Shown here: positions 62,014-64,000 of the stretch, in pieces
How positions within the stretch are numbered: the first letter of the stretch is position 1
Layout of the letters: every line of letters starts with the position of its first letter
The notes under the pieces: model-generated
What the model saw: the letters and a program-made list of their open reading frames with translations, nothing else
Databases searched by the model: none
Told to the model about the DNA's origin: nothing
Position numbers and translations under genes: made by a program
DNA from: Pedobacter glucosidilyticus DSM 23534
GTDB taxonomy: Bacteria > Bacteroidota > Bacteroidia > Sphingobacteriales > Sphingobacteriaceae
Reading direction: 5' to 3'
Length of the DNA: 64,000 bases
Assembly (NCBI RefSeq): GCF_000425145.1
Contig: NZ_AULF01000009.1
Span: forward strand, 62,001-126,000

Positions 62014-62424
62014 ATGATGAATCAAGCCTTACATATTTTAATTATTGATGATGACGAAATCAATAATTTTATAGCCGCTAAACTAATAGACAAGATACCA
62101 CCAAGAGCAAAAGTTTCTACTTGTTTAAATGGACAAGAAGGGATAGATTATATTATTTCTGGGTTAAATAACCAAGAAGAGCTTCCTGATATTATTTTTT
62201 TAGATATCAATATGCCTGTTATGAATGGTTGGGAGTTTTTAGAAGAGTACGCTAAAATAGCTCATCAGCTATCAAAAAAGATAGTTATCAATATGCTTTC
62301 TTCATCTGTATACAATGATGATATCAGTAAATCAAAAACTTTTTCTACAGTAAACAAATTTATTTCTAAACCATTAACTGTAGAAAAGATAAAGAGTTTG
62401 TATGATAGTTTAGGTATTAACTAA
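62014..62424 (+). CDS. Single-domain response regulator (receiver only)
   Basis: 136 residues, CheY-like: IDDDEINNF (~11-19), phosphoacceptor Asp64 in FLDINMPVMNGW, SSS (conserved Ser/Thr position) and ISKPL (conserved Lys). There is no output domain, so it acts through protein-protein contact, perhaps with the NMT1 kinase at 58745 or another kinase. Its 3' end overlaps the convergent MBL gene by 8 bp. Confidence 0.88.
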   Translation: MMNQALHILIIDDDEINNFIAAKLIDKIPPRAKVSTCLNGQEGIDYIISGLNNQEELPDIIFLDINMPVMNGWEFLEEYAKIAHQLSKKIVINMLSSSVYNDDISKSKTFSTVNKFISKPLTVEKIKSLYDSLGIN

Positions 62425-63193
62425 AAGCACTTACCGTAATATTTCCTTGTTCGTCTTCTTTTACTGTACCGATAGTCCTGTTTTTAGCATGATAAAATAA
62501 GCAAATCCAATGGTTTTGTGCTGCTTTTTTACCATATTCAGTTCTTAAATCTTTAGCTAGTTTTCCATCAAAATCATATTTAGCTATAAAATTTCTTTGT
62601 AACTGTTCTGGTTCAGGCACTACATCGCCACCAAAAAAAATCTCTTGGTCTGCATTTTTTATATAATATACTTGGTGAAATTCACAATGCCCACCGGTAA
62701 GTTCATAACTAATTTCATCGGTTAAGATTCCATTTCCATCAATAAAATGAACTTGTCCTGATCTTTGTATCACATCAAAAATCTCTGTTTTATATGAGGA
62801 TGATTGCTTAGCATAAGCCGTTTCCCACTCGCCCCTTTGGATAATGTATTCTGCGTTAGCAAAGCTAGGTTCTAATTTGCCCTGATTATTCCAAACCATC
62901 CCACCACTATGGTCATAATGTAAATGAGACATTAAAACTTTAGTAACATCATCCGGATGATAACCTGCTTTTTTAATATTTTCATGTAAAATAAGATTGC
63001 CTTTCTCATCATGATAACCTAAACCCGTATCTAGAATTAATAATTCCTTTTCAGTTTTAATCAAAAACGGATTGATGTGTATAAACAATGAAGCAGGTCT
63101 TTCGCTTGCTTTATGAATGCTAGGGTCAAAGGGGATAAATTTCTTTGATGAATCTACAGAGTATGAACCTTCTTTAAGTGCTATAATTTCCAA
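62417..63193 (-). CDS. MBL-fold metallo-hydrolase
   Basis: 258 residues. MSHLHYDHSGGM carries the HxHxDH zinc motif, LILDTGLGYHDEKG and ELTGGHCEFHQVYYI fit the beta-lactamase fold, and IFFGGDVVPE and CLFYHAKN supply later ligands (Asp and His). No signal peptide. Substrate unknown; lactonases, glyoxalase II and related enzymes share this fold. It overlaps the receiver gene tail to tail. Confidence 0.85.
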   Translation of the reverse strand: MEIIALKEGSYSVDSSKKFIPFDPSIHKASERPASLFIHINPFLIKTEKELLILDTGLGYHDEKGNLILHENIKKAGYHPDDVTKVLMSHLHYDHSGGMVWNNQGKLEPSFANAEYIIQRGEWETAYAKQSSSYKTEIFDVIQRSGQVHFIDGNGILTDEISYELTGGHCEFHQVYYIKNADQEIFFGGDVVPEPEQLQRNFIAKYDFDGKLAKDLRTEYGKKAAQNHWICLFYHAKNRTIGTVKEDEQGNITVSAFS

Positions 63194-63300
63194 AATGCTA
63201 GTTTTTTGTAATTTAAATAAGACATAATCAGTGGCTTACAATTCTTTTTTATGGAGCTTATTGATTATTGTATCTTTACTGTGTTACATTGCGCAAATAT

Positions 63301-64000
63301 ATGGAAAAAAGGTGGGTAGAGCATTCGATACAAGATATAGAAACTGTTAAATTACTCTCAGAAGAGTTAAATATAGATGAGATTTTAGCTCAAATGTTGG
63401 TTGCCAGAGGTATAAAAACTTTTGAGCAAGCTAAACTATTTTTTAGACCATCTTTGGATGATTTGCATGACCCATTTTTAATGAATGGGATGGAAGAAGC
63501 CGTATCCAGAATACAAAGAGCCATCAAAAACCAAGAGCATATTTTAATTTATGGAGATTATGATGTTGATGGTACAACTTCTGTAGCTTTAACCTATTCT
63601 TTCTTTAAAGATTTATATCCTCATTTAACTTATTATATTCCAGATAGATATGTAGAGGGCTATGGTATATCAACACAAGGGATTGATTATGCCACTCATC
63701 ATGGTATAAGCCTTATAATAGCTTTAGATTGTGGTATCAAATCTATTGATAAGGTTGAGTATGCAAAAGAAAAGGGAATAGATTTTATCATTTGCGACCA
63801 TCACCTACCGGGAGATGAAATTCCGGATGCTGTTGCTGTGCTAGACCCAAAACGTAAAGATTGTCATTACCCATATAAAGAGCTTTCTGGTTGTGGTTTA
63901 GGCTTTAAACTAATTCAGGCTTTTGCATCTAGAAATAACATCCCACAAGAAAAGGTGTTAAAATATCTTGATTTGGTAGTGGTAAGTATTGCTTCGGATA
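63301..64000 (+). CDS. recJ: Partial RecJ single-strand DNA exonuclease (5' part)
   Basis: The gene begins at ATG 63301 and runs off the window (233 codons seen). MEKRWVEHSIQDIETVKLLSEELNIDEILAQMLVARGI is the RecJ N-terminus. LIYGDYDVDGTTSVAL and ALDCGIKS carry the metal-binding Asp residues, and FIICDHHLPGDEIPDAVAVLDPKR contains the DHH motif. It degrades single-stranded DNA 5' to 3' in repair and recombination. Divergent from the MBL gene. Confidence 0.92.
   Translation, partial: MEKRWVEHSIQDIETVKLLSEELNIDEILAQMLVARGIKTFEQAKLFFRPSLDDLHDPFLMNGMEEAVSRIQRAIKNQEHILIYGDYDVDGTTSVALTYSFFKDLYPHLTYYIPDRYVEGYGISTQGIDYATHHGISLIIALDCGIKSIDKVEYAKEKGIDFIICDHHLPGDEIPDAVAVLDPKRKDCHYPYKELSGCGLGFKLIQAFASRNNIPQEKVLKYLDLVVVSIASD

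Overview
The window is AT-rich DNA from a Bacteroidota chromosome, most probably Sphingobacteriaceae (Pedobacter-like). This is inferred, not matched to a database. The evidence is TAnnTTTG -7 boxes, weak Shine-Dalgarno sequences, a type 9 secretion (T9SS) sorting domain, Bacteroidota-type gene families (bifunctional rhamnulose-phosphate aldolase/lactaldehyde dehydrogenase, DUF1800/DUF1501 pair, two-domain ClpC) and typical intergenic palindromes.

Layout. 1-12 kb: six glycan-degrading enzymes on the + strand: a partial LamG/GH18-like T9SS protein, then GH29, GH2, GH43, GH127 and a CE7 esterase. Their activities suit arabinose-, galactose- and fucose-containing, acetylated plant polysaccharide. 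No SusC/SusD pair is visible. 12-19.3 kb: an L-rhamnose catabolic cluster (GntR regulator, RhaT, RhaEW, RhaI, RhaB), so oligosaccharide trimming may feed rhamnose breakdown. 19.4-22.7 kb: a DUF1800/DUF1501 pair. 22.9-23.5 kb: tRNA-Asn, a serine-recombinase relic and a dispersed repeat. 23.5-26.4 kb: a CNNM/CorC-type membrane protein whose 3' end is duplicated around an inserted HTH/AbiEii-like toxin-antitoxin pair. 26.4-40.8 kb: housekeeping and envelope genes (OmpA, EttA, ClpC, AccA, small periplasmic proteins, M1 peptidase, TPR histidine kinase, bacilliredoxin). 40.9-42.1 kb: a HigBA pair plus a frameshifted HigA relic.

The most interesting region is a 10.5-kb integrative element, about 42.2-52.77 kb. 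A 17-bp direct repeat at its two ends contains the ahcY start codon. Insertion has left a textbook promoter plus the first four ahcY codons at the left end, while the intact ahcY gene stands behind the right end. The element carries a tyrosine recombinase, paired 11-bp repeats inside both ends (candidate arm-type sites), two excisionase-like HTH proteins, a RecA-fold ATPase and a BT4734-type primase flanking an iteron-like origin candidate, fragments resembling phage tail genes, a lipoprotein, a divergent regulatory region with duplicated promoters, and a run of small proteins ending with an ASCH-domain protein. It looks like a compact replicating prophage relic or phage-satellite-like island.

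52.7-64 kb: housekeeping resumes with ahcY, pdxJ, a RelE/ParE-type toxin-antitoxin pair, gcvP, an NMT1/PAS hybrid histidine kinase, a YceI protein, a lone receiver protein, an MBL-fold hydrolase and the start of recJ.
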